This document shows, piece after piece, positions 25,238 through 33,694 of a stretch of 64,000 bases of DNA. Origin of the DNA: Phenylobacterium sp. (lineage in GTDB: Bacteria; Pseudomonadota; Alphaproteobacteria; Caulobacterales; Caulobacteraceae); assembly GCF_013911965.1 (NCBI RefSeq), contig NZ_JACESE010000001.1, positions 186,001 to 250,000 on the forward strand, written 5' to 3'. The first letter of the stretch is position 1; the number at the start of each line of letters is the position of its first letter. Both the position numbers and the translations under genes were made by a program. The notes under the pieces are model-generated. The model ran no database searches, had not been told where the DNA came from, and saw only the letters and a program-made list of their open reading frames with translations.

Positions 25238-27424
25238 GTGCCCGAGCTTCGCGCCCAGCTGCTGGCGGCCTTCGAGGTCGAACACCGCGACCATGTGGAA
25301 GCGGTCCGCCGCGCCCTGACCCATCCGGCGGAGGCGGACCTGCGCGAGATCTTCCGGCGGGTTCACAGCCTGAAGGGCGCCGCTCGGGCCGTGGATCTCG
25401 CGGCCATCGAGGATCTCGCCCATCGGCTGGAAGAGCGTCTGGCCGAGGTGATGGAGGCCGGCGCCGGCCTGTCGGCCCAGATGGTCGACCTGATCCATGT
25501 CGGCCTCGACGCCATCGAGGCCCAGGCGGCGGCCGGGCGCCAGGGCCAGCCGCCGCCGGCCCCCACGGCTGCGATCCAGGCGCTCGCCGGCCGGGCCGCG
25601 GCGCCGGAGGAGGCTCCCGCAGCGCCCGCCTCGGCGCCCGTTCCGGCCGAAGCCGGACCGCCGGGCGAGAAGGCGCCGGAATATGTTCGTGTGGACGCCG
25701 AGCTGGGCCTTCGCCTGAGCGAGGCCATGCATCAGCTGTCGGCGGACCTGCTGGCGGAAGAAGCCCTGGTCGAGGTGGTCCAGCGCCTGCAGCGCGACGG
25801 CCGGACCCTGGAGCGGCTGTGGGGCGAAGTGCGGATGCGCGGCGCCGGACGCGAGGGTCCGCACGTGCAGGCCTTCGAGGCCGGACTGCGCAGTCTGACG
25901 CGCGAGCTTTCGGCCCTGGCGCAGCGTCACGCCCGCGCCAGCTGGGCGGTCGGCCAGAGCGCCGCGGCCCTGCGCTCGCAGGTCGACGAAGTCGCGCTGA
26001 CCCCCGCCGAAAACCTGCTGGGCGACCTGGCGCGGATGACCCGCGACATCGCCCGCGAGCAGGGCGTGGAGGTCGAGGTCCGTTTCGAAGGACTGGAGGT
26101 GCGGGCCGAACGGCGGGTGCTGCAGGCCCTGCGCGACCCGATCATCCACCTGCTGCGCAACGCCATCAGCCATGGCGCCGAGCCGGCCGACGTGCGCGAG
26201 CGCGCCGGCAAGCCCAGCCGTCTGCAGGTCGGCCTCCGCGCCCGGGCGCGCGGCGGGCGGCTGGAGGTCCGCGTCTTCGACGACGGCCCGGGGCCGGATC
26301 TCGCCAAGATCGAGGCCGCGGCCGTGGCGCGCCACCTGATGCCGCCGCGCCGGCGCGGCGACCCGCCGCGGGCGGCCGACGAAATCCTCGCCCTCGCCTT
26401 CGAGCCCGGCGTCTCGGTGACCGCCTCGGTCGACCGCATCTCGGGCCGCGGCATGGGCCTGTCGGCCGTCAACCAGACCCTGCTCGCGCTCGGCGGATCG
26501 GTGCGCCTGACCCACCGGGATCCGGTCGGCGCCGAGGTCATACTGTCGGCCCCTCTGTCGGCGGCCCGGCAGACCCTGGTCATCCTCCGCGCCGGCGATG
26601 CGCTTTTCGCCCTGCCAAGCTTCGGCGTGAGGTCTCTGTTGCGGCTTTCCGGCGCCGATCTCGAAATCGTCGAAGGCGTTCCGAGCGCACGGATACAAAC
26701 CGACGGCTCGGACATTGTTACGCCCGTGCTTCCGCTCCGCGCCCTTCTCGACGACCTCCCGCTCGCCCCGCCCGATCCCGCCGCCGCGATCCCTGCGGCC
26801 CTTCTCGTGCGCGGCGACCGTCGGCTGCTCGTGGCCGTGGACGCCGTCGAGGATGTCCGGGAGCTCACGGTGCAGTCGCTGCAGGACAGTCGAGCCTATC
26901 CCGGCCTCAGCGCCGGCGCGGCCCTGCTGGACGACGACCAGCCGGTTCTCGTCCTCAGCGCCGAGGCGCTGGTGGAACGCTGGCTGCGCAACGCCCGCCG
27001 GCTGTCGGCCTCGGCGCTCGGCCTGGCGCCGCCACAGGCGTCCGAATCCCACTCGGCGCGTACGATCCTTGTGGCCGACGATTCCATCACCACCCGCACG
27101 CTGGAGAAGAGCATCCTCGAAGCCCAGGGCTACCGCGTGGTCCTGGCGGTCGACGGCGTCGACGCGCTGAACACCCTGCGCTCGGGGGGCGTCGTCATCG
27201 ACGCCGTCGTGGCCGACATCGAGATGCCCCGCATGGACGGCTTCTCTCTCCTCCAGGCGATCAAGGCCGACGCCGGCCTGGCCGAGCTGCCGGTCATCCT
27301 GATGACCTCGCGCGACGATCCGCAGGACGTCCGCCGCGGGCTTGACCTGGGGGCCGAGGCCTACATCACCAAGCAGAAGTTCGATCAGCGCGAACTGCTG
27401 GCGACCATCAGCCGGGTTCTCTGA
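25238..27424 (+). CDS. cheA: CheA-REC hybrid histidine kinase (WspE-like)
   Basis: 728 residues from a GTG start. The HPt domain carries phospho-acceptor His43 in RRVHSLKGAAR. A linker rich in Ala and Pro (about 95-150) follows, then a dimerisation region. The HATPase_c catalytic core shows the N box (HLLRNAISHG), G1 (FDDGPGPDL) and G2 (SGRGMGLSAVN) motifs, followed by a CheW-like domain (ILRAGDALFALPS). A C-terminal REC domain has VADDSITTRTL, IEMPRMDGF and the ITKQKF lysine region. Phosphate can go to its own REC and to CheB; no separate CheY lies in the operon. The CheB start overlaps its stop. Confidence 0.92.
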   Translation: MPELRAQLLAAFEVEHRDHVEAVRRALTHPAEADLREIFRRVHSLKGAARAVDLAAIEDLAHRLEERLAEVMEAGAGLSAQMVDLIHVGLDAIEAQAAAGRQGQPPPAPTAAIQALAGRAAAPEEAPAAPASAPVPAEAGPPGEKAPEYVRVDAELGLRLSEAMHQLSADLLAEEALVEVVQRLQRDGRTLERLWGEVRMRGAGREGPHVQAFEAGLRSLTRELSALAQRHARASWAVGQSAAALRSQVDEVALTPAENLLGDLARMTRDIAREQGVEVEVRFEGLEVRAERRVLQALRDPIIHLLRNAISHGAEPADVRERAGKPSRLQVGLRARARGGRLEVRVFDDGPGPDLAKIEAAAVARHLMPPRRRGDPPRAADEILALAFEPGVSVTASVDRISGRGMGLSAVNQTLLALGGSVRLTHRDPVGAEVILSAPLSAARQTLVILRAGDALFALPSFGVRSLLRLSGADLEIVEGVPSARIQTDGSDIVTPVLPLRALLDDLPLAPPDPAAAIPAALLVRGDRRLLVAVDAVEDVRELTVQSLQDSRAYPGLSAGAALLDDDQPVLVLSAEALVERWLRNARRLSASALGLAPPQASESHSARTILVADDSITTRTLEKSILEAQGYRVVLAVDGVDALNTLRSGGVVIDAVVADIEMPRMDGFSLLQAIKADAGLAELPVILMTSRDDPQDVRRGLDLGAEAYITKQKFDQRELLATISRVL

Positions 27425-28491
27425 TGTCCCGGCCGGTTCGCGTCATGATCGTGGAGGACTCGCTGGTCGTCCGCCAGCTCCTGTCGCACATCATCGGACG
27501 CGACCCGCGGTTCGTCGTGGCCGCAGCCGTGGAATCGGCCGAGGCGGCGCTGGCGGAAATCGAGCGGGTGAAGCCCGACGTCATCTCCATGGACATCCGC
27601 CTGCCCGGCATGGACGGACTGGAGGCGACCCGCCGGATCATGTCGGAGCATCCGACCCCCATCGTGGTCATCGCCGACGCGGTCGAGGACGCCTCGCTGC
27701 GCATTTCGATGAATGCGCTGAAAGCCGGCGCCCTGACCGTGGTGGAGAAGCCGACCGGCCCCGCCAGCGCCAGCTACGAGCATCTGGCCGACACCATCTG
27801 CACCCAGCTCTTCATCATGAGCAGCGTGCCGGTGATCCGCCGCCGCAACATCGGCGCCCCCTCGCCGGTTCGTGCGCCGATCACCACGAGCGCGCGCCGC
27901 GGCCCGTTCGAACAGCTCGACTATCTCGCCCTGGCCGCCTCCACAGGCGGACCGCCGGCCCTGGCCCGCGTGCTGGGCGGCCTGCCGGCGGACTTCCCCG
28001 CCCCCGCCTTCGTGGTCCAACACATGGGCGCAGCCTTCATGGAGGGCTTCGCCCGCTGGCTGGACGGCCAGACGCCCCTGTCGGTGAAGGTGCCCTCCGA
28101 CGGAGAGACGGCCGAGCCCGGCTTCGTCTATGTCGCGCCCGGCGACCGGCACCTCGCCGTCCGCATCGGCGGCGTGATGCGCCTGACCCGCGACCCGCCG
28201 CAGGGCGGACAGCGGCCGTCGGCCAATGTGCTGTTCTCGTCCCTCGCCCAGTCGGCGGGCGAGCGGACGCTGGCCGTCCTGCTCACCGGCATGGGCGAGG
28301 ACGGCGCAGCCGGCCTCGCCGATCTGGCGACGGCCGGCGGTCACACCATCGCCGAACACGCCAGCACGGCGGTGGTGAACGGCATGCCCGGCGCGGCCGT
28401 GCGCCTGCGCGCGGCTCGCGACGTCCTGCCCCTCGACCTGATCGCGCCGCGCATCCTGCAGCTGGCCTCCCTCGGCAGGGCCGCCTCGTGA
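27424..28491 (+). CDS. cheB: CheB protein-glutamate methylesterase
   Basis: A 355-residue two-domain protein. The receiver domain has phospho-Asp57 in ISMDIRLPGMDG and the ED pair near 11-12. The catalytic methylesterase domain has Ser173 (AASTGGPPA), His200 (VVQHMGAAF) and Asp293 (TGMGEDGAAG). It removes receptor methyl groups when phosphorylated by CheA, giving the adaptation arm opposed to CheR. The ATG overlaps the CheA stop (TGATG), and its own stop overlaps the next GTG. Confidence 0.93.
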   Translation: MSRPVRVMIVEDSLVVRQLLSHIIGRDPRFVVAAAVESAEAALAEIERVKPDVISMDIRLPGMDGLEATRRIMSEHPTPIVVIADAVEDASLRISMNALKAGALTVVEKPTGPASASYEHLADTICTQLFIMSSVPVIRRRNIGAPSPVRAPITTSARRGPFEQLDYLALAASTGGPPALARVLGGLPADFPAPAFVVQHMGAAFMEGFARWLDGQTPLSVKVPSDGETAEPGFVYVAPGDRHLAVRIGGVMRLTRDPPQGGQRPSANVLFSSLAQSAGERTLAVLLTGMGEDGAAGLADLATAGGHTIAEHASTAVVNGMPGAAVRLRAARDVLPLDLIAPRILQLASLGRAAS

Positions 28492-30128
28492 CTCCCGGTG
28501 ATCCTCCGGCCCGGGTCCTGGTGGTCGAGGATTCGGAGACCCAGGCTCTGGCCCTGCGTGGCCGCCTGGAAGCCGAGGGCTATGTGGTCGACACCGTGGG
28601 CAGCGCCGAAGCCGCCCTGGAGCGCCTGAACGGGCCGCTGCCCGACCTGGTGGTGGCCGATTTCCACCTGCCGGGCATGGACGGGCGCGAGCTGTCGCGC
28701 CAGCTGCGCCTCAACCGGCGCACCCGCACCCTGCCGCTGCTCATGCTGACCAGCGCGCGCGAACAGGACCTCGAGCGCCAGGGCCTGGAAAGCGGGGCCG
28801 ACGCCTATGTGGCCAAGTCGGCCGACGTGGACGTCATGTTGGCCCGTCTCCGCGCCCTGCTGCGGCGCGGCAGGCCAGGGGCGGCGGAACGGTCCGTGGC
28901 CGACGATTTCCGGCCGGCCCGGATCCTGGTCGCCCACGACAGCCCGACGCAGCGGCTGCGGCTGAGCGCCGTCCTCGCTCATGGCGGCTACGAGGTGGTC
29001 CAGGCCGCCGAGGCCGACGCTGCGCTCGCCCAGGCGAAGGAAGGCGTCGACTGCGTGATCGCGCCGGCCCGCGGCGCGGCGCTGGACGGCCTCGCCCTTT
29101 GCCGGAGCCTGGACGGCATCCGCGAGCGGCTCGCCTCGCCCTTCCAGATCATCCTCATTGGTCCCGGCGCTTCCGATCCCCAGGCCCTGGCCGCGGCGTT
29201 CGACGCCGGCGCCGACGACGTGACGGCCAGCGACGACAGCGACGAGGCGCTGCGCACGCGGGTCCGGGCTCTGGTCCGGCGCAAGCTGCTCGCCGAAGAG
29301 ACCCGTCGCGCGGAGGAGGCCGACGCCCGGGCGGCGGCGGCCGATGAGCTGGCCCGCGCCAACGCCGAGCTGGAAGCGGCCAACCGGCAGCTGCGCGAGG
29401 CCCAGGCTCAGCTGGTCCAGTCAGCCAAGATGGCGTCCCTGGGCGAGCTGGTGGCCGGCATCGCCCACGAGATCAACAATCCGCTGGCCTTCATCCTGGG
29501 TCACCAGGGCACGGTGGAGCGGCTGACCCGGCAGGTCCTGGAAAGCGCAAGCCTTGAGCCGGACCAGGAACAGGCTCTGGGCAAGGCGGCCGAGCGGCTC
29601 AGCGCCATGCGGCTCGGGCTTCAGCGCATCCAGGGCCTGGTGCTCAACCTGCGGAAGTTCTCGCGCCTCGACGAGGCCGAAGTGCAGCGCCTGGACGTGC
29701 CGGACGCCATCGAGACCGTGCTCGCCCTGCTGGCGCCCAAGCTGGGCGCCATCGAGGTGCGCCGGCGGCTGGAGGCGAGACCGCACTTCACCGGTTCGCC
29801 CGCCCTGCTCAACCAGGTGGTCATGAACATCGTCTCCAACGCCGCCGACGCCCTGGGCGGGCCGGGGGTGATCGAGGTCGCCACCTCAGATGACGGAAAG
29901 ACCTACCGGATCGAGATCAATGACTCCGGCCCCGGCATTCCTCAGGATGTGCGCGACCGCATCTTCGAGCCCTTCTTCACGACCAAGCCGGTCGGTTCGG
30001 GCACGGGCCTCGGCCTGGCTATCGCCTATGCCGTCGTTCGGGCGCATAAGGGCGAAATCAGCGTGGGGGACGGGCCGCTCGGTGGAGCGCGCTTCTTGAT
30101 CGAGCTGCCGATGGACGACCAGGCATGA
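28488..30128 (+). CDS. REC-REC-histidine kinase, CheS-like
   Basis: 546 residues from GTG 28488 (GTGA overlap with cheB). REC1 (1-125) is complete, with phospho-Asp58 in VVADFHLPGMDG. REC2 (about 145-260) is degenerate: the acidic pair reads HD, and the phospho-acceptor position is Pro (VIAPARGAALDG). A coiled coil (ELARANAELEAANRQLREA) leads to the H box (ELVAGIAHEINNPL). The ATPase core follows: NQVVMNIVSNAADAL, NDSGPGIP, FEPFFTTKPVGSGTGLGL. There is no transmembrane segment. The arrangement matches CheS3 of the Rhodospirillum centenum Che3 cluster, a kinase that couples the chemosensory array to another output. Confidence 0.87.
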   Translation: MTPGDPPARVLVVEDSETQALALRGRLEAEGYVVDTVGSAEAALERLNGPLPDLVVADFHLPGMDGRELSRQLRLNRRTRTLPLLMLTSAREQDLERQGLESGADAYVAKSADVDVMLARLRALLRRGRPGAAERSVADDFRPARILVAHDSPTQRLRLSAVLAHGGYEVVQAAEADAALAQAKEGVDCVIAPARGAALDGLALCRSLDGIRERLASPFQIILIGPGASDPQALAAAFDAGADDVTASDDSDEALRTRVRALVRRKLLAEETRRAEEADARAAAADELARANAELEAANRQLREAQAQLVQSAKMASLGELVAGIAHEINNPLAFILGHQGTVERLTRQVLESASLEPDQEQALGKAAERLSAMRLGLQRIQGLVLNLRKFSRLDEAEVQRLDVPDAIETVLALLAPKLGAIEVRRRLEARPHFTGSPALLNQVVMNIVSNAADALGGPGVIEVATSDDGKTYRIEINDSGPGIPQDVRDRIFEPFFTTKPVGSGTGLGLAIAYAVVRAHKGEISVGDGPLGGARFLIELPMDDQA

Positions 30129-32023
30129 CCGCGGCTTCCGATTCCCGTCCCATCCTGCTGCTCGTCGACGACGAGCCGGACATCCTGGTCGCCCTGGAGG
30201 ACCTGTTCGAGGACGACTATCGCGTCGTGGCGGCTCGATCCGGACGGGAGGGCCTGCAAAGGCTGACCGAACTGCGCGAAGTGGCGGTGATCCTCTCCGA
30301 CCAGCGCATGCCCGAAATGACCGGGGACGCCTTCCTCGCCCAGGCGCGAGAGATCTCCGACGCCCAGGCGATCCTGCTCACCGGCTATGCGGACCTGAGC
30401 TCCGTCACCTCCGCCCTCAACCGGGGCGGCATTGTGGGCTATGCGGCCAAGCCCTGGGAGCCCGACGGGCTCCGGGCCATGGTGGCGACCGCCGCCGAGC
30501 AGCACCGCCTGAAGCGCGCCCTGCACCAGGAACGCGCCCTCCTCCGGGGCCTGATGGCGCACCTGCCGGCCGCCGTGGCGGTGAAGGACGCCGACGGGCG
30601 GTTCGTCCGCATCAATGAGAGGAAGGCCGAAACGCTCGGCCTGCCGCCCGAGGCCAGCCTTGGCCGGACCGAGCCTGAGCTCGGCGGCCGGGGGCGTCCC
30701 GACGCCGAGCAGATGGCGGTGAATGAGCGGCGGACCGTCGAGGTGCTGGACGAGCGGCAGACCGAGACCGGACCGCAGTGGCTCGAGACCTCCGTGGTGC
30801 CGGTGCCCGACGCGGATGGGGAGATCGGCCATCTCGTGGTGCTGGAGCGCGACGTGACCGACGAGAAGCTGGCGGAAATGCATCTGCGCCAGTCGGACAA
30901 GCTCCGCGCCTTGGGCACCCTCGCCGGCGGCGTCGCCCACGATTTCAACAACCTGCTGACGGCCATCATCGGCAGCCTGGAACTGGCGGCGCGCCGTCTG
31001 GGGGACGAGCGGGCGGTCCGCCGCTATCTCGACAACGCCACCCTGGCGGCCCAGAAGGGCGCGGGGCTGACCCAGCGGCTGCTGGGCTTCAGCCGTCAGA
31101 CCGAAAGCCGCGGCGCTGAGGTCACCGACCTCGGCGCCCTGCTGCTGGAAACGCGCGATCTGGTCGAGCGCACCCTGGGCGCATCGGTTCGGACCCTCTG
31201 GGATGTGGCGCCCGGCCTGTGGCCGGCGGCGATCGAGCCCGACCAGTTCGAACTGGCCCTGCTGAACCTGACGGTGAACGCCCGCGACGCCATGCCCGAC
31301 GGCGGGGACATCCTGGTGACGGCGGAGAATCTGAGCCTTGAGGAACCGCCTGCGGGGCTCGACCTGGCCCCGGGCGACTATGTTCGGGTCTCCGTCCGCG
31401 ACAGCGGAGAGGGCATGTCCCCCGAGGTGCTGGCGCGGGTGCTGGAGCCCTTCTTCACCACCAAGCCCGTGGGCAAGGGCACGGGCCTCGGCCTGCCCAT
31501 GGCCTACGGCTTCGCCCAGCGCTCAGGCGGCGCCCTGGAGATCTGCAGCGAGCTGGGCCAGGGGGCCGACATCCGCATCTATCTGCCGCGGGCCGCCGTC
31601 AAGCCGGGCGAGAGCGCCGTCCCCGCCGCGGCGGAGGGCGCCGCATCGCCGGCCCGCGGGGATCGCCGCGTGCTCGTCGTCGACGACGAGGCCGCGGTGC
31701 GGTCGGTGACGGCCGGCTTCCTGCGCGACTGCGGCTACGACGTGGTCGAGGCCGACAGCGCCGCGACGGCCCTGGACCTGATCGCCCGGGACGAGCCCGT
31801 CGATCTCGCCCTCGTCGACTTCGCCATGCCGGGCCTGAACGGCGTGGAGTTCGCGCGCCAGGCGCGGCCGCTGCGGCCGAACCTGCCGATCATCCTGCTG
31901 ACCGGCTATTTCGACGTCGAGGTGCCGAACGACGTCGCGCTCGTCCACAAGCCGTTCAGCAACGCCACTCTGCAGGCGGCGATCGCCGAGGCCTGGGCCG
32001 CTTCGGCGCCGGCGGACGCCTAA
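30125..32023 (+). CDS. REC-PAS-histidine kinase-REC hybrid sensor kinase
   Basis: 632 residues. An N-terminal REC domain (VDDEPDILVALED, ILSDQRMPEMTGD) is followed by a PAS domain (VAVKDADGRFVRINERKAE, roughly 150-255). The kinase core has LAGGVAHDFNNLLTAIIG as H box, LLNLTVNARDAMPDGG, DSGEGMSPE, and FEPFFTTKPVGKGTGLGL. A C-terminal REC domain (VLVVDDEAAVRSV, LVDFAMPGLNG) ends the protein. No membrane helices. The ATGA overlap puts it last in the operon. It is the probable output stage or phosphorelay partner, since no CheY or diguanylate cyclase is present. Confidence 0.88.
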   Translation: MTAASDSRPILLLVDDEPDILVALEDLFEDDYRVVAARSGREGLQRLTELREVAVILSDQRMPEMTGDAFLAQAREISDAQAILLTGYADLSSVTSALNRGGIVGYAAKPWEPDGLRAMVATAAEQHRLKRALHQERALLRGLMAHLPAAVAVKDADGRFVRINERKAETLGLPPEASLGRTEPELGGRGRPDAEQMAVNERRTVEVLDERQTETGPQWLETSVVPVPDADGEIGHLVVLERDVTDEKLAEMHLRQSDKLRALGTLAGGVAHDFNNLLTAIIGSLELAARRLGDERAVRRYLDNATLAAQKGAGLTQRLLGFSRQTESRGAEVTDLGALLLETRDLVERTLGASVRTLWDVAPGLWPAAIEPDQFELALLNLTVNARDAMPDGGDILVTAENLSLEEPPAGLDLAPGDYVRVSVRDSGEGMSPEVLARVLEPFFTTKPVGKGTGLGLPMAYGFAQRSGGALEICSELGQGADIRIYLPRAAVKPGESAVPAAAEGAASPARGDRRVLVVDDEAAVRSVTAGFLRDCGYDVVEADSAATALDLIARDEPVDLALVDFAMPGLNGVEFARQARPLRPNLPIILLTGYFDVEVPNDVALVHKPFSNATLQAAIAEAWAASAPADA

Positions 32024-32088
32024 AGGGCTTGCCTCGGGCCGCCTGATCGCCAAGCTTCCCCCCTTTGTGCAGCGTGGAGGGGGCGGCA

Positions 32089-33621
32089 TTGGCGACCGGC
32101 ATCGGATTCCTGGGTACGATCGAGCGAGTGGGCAATCGCCTGCCCGACCCGGTGGTCATCTTCGTCTGGATGATCGGCCTGGTCTTCGTCGCCAGCATGG
32201 TCGCAGCGGGGCTGGGGCTTTCGGCCGTCAACCCCGCCACGGGTGAAGTGCTCGGCGCCGTCAGCCTGGCCACCGGCGAGAATCTGCGGCGCCTGTTCGT
32301 GGACATGCCGCGGACCCTGACCAGCTTTGCGCCCCTGGGCTATGTCCTGACGGTGATGCTGGGCGCCGGCGTGGCCGAGCGCACCGGCCTCTTCGCTGCA
32401 GCGATGCGCGCCAGCGTCGCCAAGGCGCCCAAGGTCCTGCTGACGCCCATCGTCATCTTCGTGGCCATCGTCTCGAACCATGCGGCCGATGCGGCCTATG
32501 TGGTCCTTCTGCCCCTGGCCGGCGTGGTCTTCGCCGCCGCCGGGCGCCATCCGGTGGCGGGAATCGCCGCCGCCTTCGCGGGCGTCTCCGGGGGCTTCTC
32601 GGCCAACATCTTCCCCGGCCATCTCGACGCCCTGCTGCTGGGCATCACCGAGCCGGCCGCACGCCTCCTGCAGGACGACTGGACCGCCAACATCGCCGGC
32701 AACTGGTGGTTCATCCTGGCCATGACCGTCCTCTTCACCCCCATCGGCTGGTTCGTCACCGACAGGATCGTCGAGCCCCGGCTCGGCCCGTGGACGCCGG
32801 CGGCGACGACCGCCCCCGAGACCGATCCGCAGGAGGCCGGCGCCCGGGAACGCCGCGGCCTGGCGTGGGCCGGTGTCGGCGCGCTCGCCGTGATCCTGGC
32901 CTGGGCGGCCATGACGCTCGCGCCCGGGGCGCCCTTCATCGATGCGGCCGCACCGGCCGAGGAGCGGCTGAGCCCGTTCTTCCAGTCGCTGGTGGCCGGC
33001 TTCTTCGTCCTCTTCCTGGTCTGCGGCGTGGCCTATGGGGTCGCCGCCGGCACGGTGAAGAGCCAGGGCGACGTGGTCCGGCTGACCGGCCAGTCCATGG
33101 CCGAAATGGGTCCCTATGTCGTGCTGGCCTTCGTCGCGGCGCACTTCGTGGCGCTGTTCAACTGGTCGAACCTGGGCGCCATCATCGCCATCCATGGGGC
33201 GGAAGGCCTGAGGGCCTCGGGCCTGCCCACGCCGTTGCTGCTGGCGGGCATCGTCGTCCTGGCCGCCAGCATCAACATTCTGATCGGCTCGGCCTCGGCC
33301 AAATGGGCGGCCCTGGCGCCCATCCTCGTGCCCATGCTGATGCTGCTGGGCGTCAGCCCCGAAATGAGCACGGCCGCGTACCGGATGGGGGACTCCACCA
33401 CCAACATCGTGACGCCGCTGATGGTCTACTTCCCGCTGATCCTGGGCTTCTGCCAGAAGTACGTGAAAGACTTCGGCGTGGGTTCGCTGATGGCCACCAT
33501 GGTTCCCTACTCCCTGTGCTTCCTGGCGGCGGGCCTGCTGCTCGTGCTCGGCTGGGCGGCTCTCGACCTGCCCCTGGGGCCCGGAGCGCGGGTGGGATAC
33601 GCCCTGCCCTCGACGCCCTAG
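32089..33621 (+). CDS. AbgT-family transporter
   Basis: A 510-residue polytopic protein with about 11-12 hydrophobic helices. GFLGTIERVGNRLPDPVVIFV at the start and the late PEMSTAAYRMGDSTTNIVTPL segment match AbgT, the p-aminobenzoyl-glutamate importer, and MtrF-type drug exporters. The TTG at 32089 is chosen because GGAGGGGG lies about six bases ahead. The frame opens at another TTG (32065), but that has no ribosome binding site. Cargo could be folate breakdown products or sulfonamides, as in these homologues; it is not coupled to neighbours. Confidence 0.87.
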   Translation: MATGIGFLGTIERVGNRLPDPVVIFVWMIGLVFVASMVAAGLGLSAVNPATGEVLGAVSLATGENLRRLFVDMPRTLTSFAPLGYVLTVMLGAGVAERTGLFAAAMRASVAKAPKVLLTPIVIFVAIVSNHAADAAYVVLLPLAGVVFAAAGRHPVAGIAAAFAGVSGGFSANIFPGHLDALLLGITEPAARLLQDDWTANIAGNWWFILAMTVLFTPIGWFVTDRIVEPRLGPWTPAATTAPETDPQEAGARERRGLAWAGVGALAVILAWAAMTLAPGAPFIDAAAPAEERLSPFFQSLVAGFFVLFLVCGVAYGVAAGTVKSQGDVVRLTGQSMAEMGPYVVLAFVAAHFVALFNWSNLGAIIAIHGAEGLRASGLPTPLLLAGIVVLAASINILIGSASAKWAALAPILVPMLMLLGVSPEMSTAAYRMGDSTTNIVTPLMVYFPLILGFCQKYVKDFGVGSLMATMVPYSLCFLAAGLLLVLGWAALDLPLGPGARVGYALPSTP

Positions 33622-33694
33622 GCGCGGCCTTCATTTCCCCGCAACGGGCGCCGATATAGGGTGGAGCGCTTTCCACCCTGGCCCCGGACGATCG

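Noticed and set aside
23294-27052. A 1252-codon minus-strand frame opposite the MCP and cheA
   Set aside because: It mirrors the codon bias of the plus-strand genes, has low-complexity repeats of Gly, Leu and His, and lacks start signals. The plus strand carries complete signalling domains.
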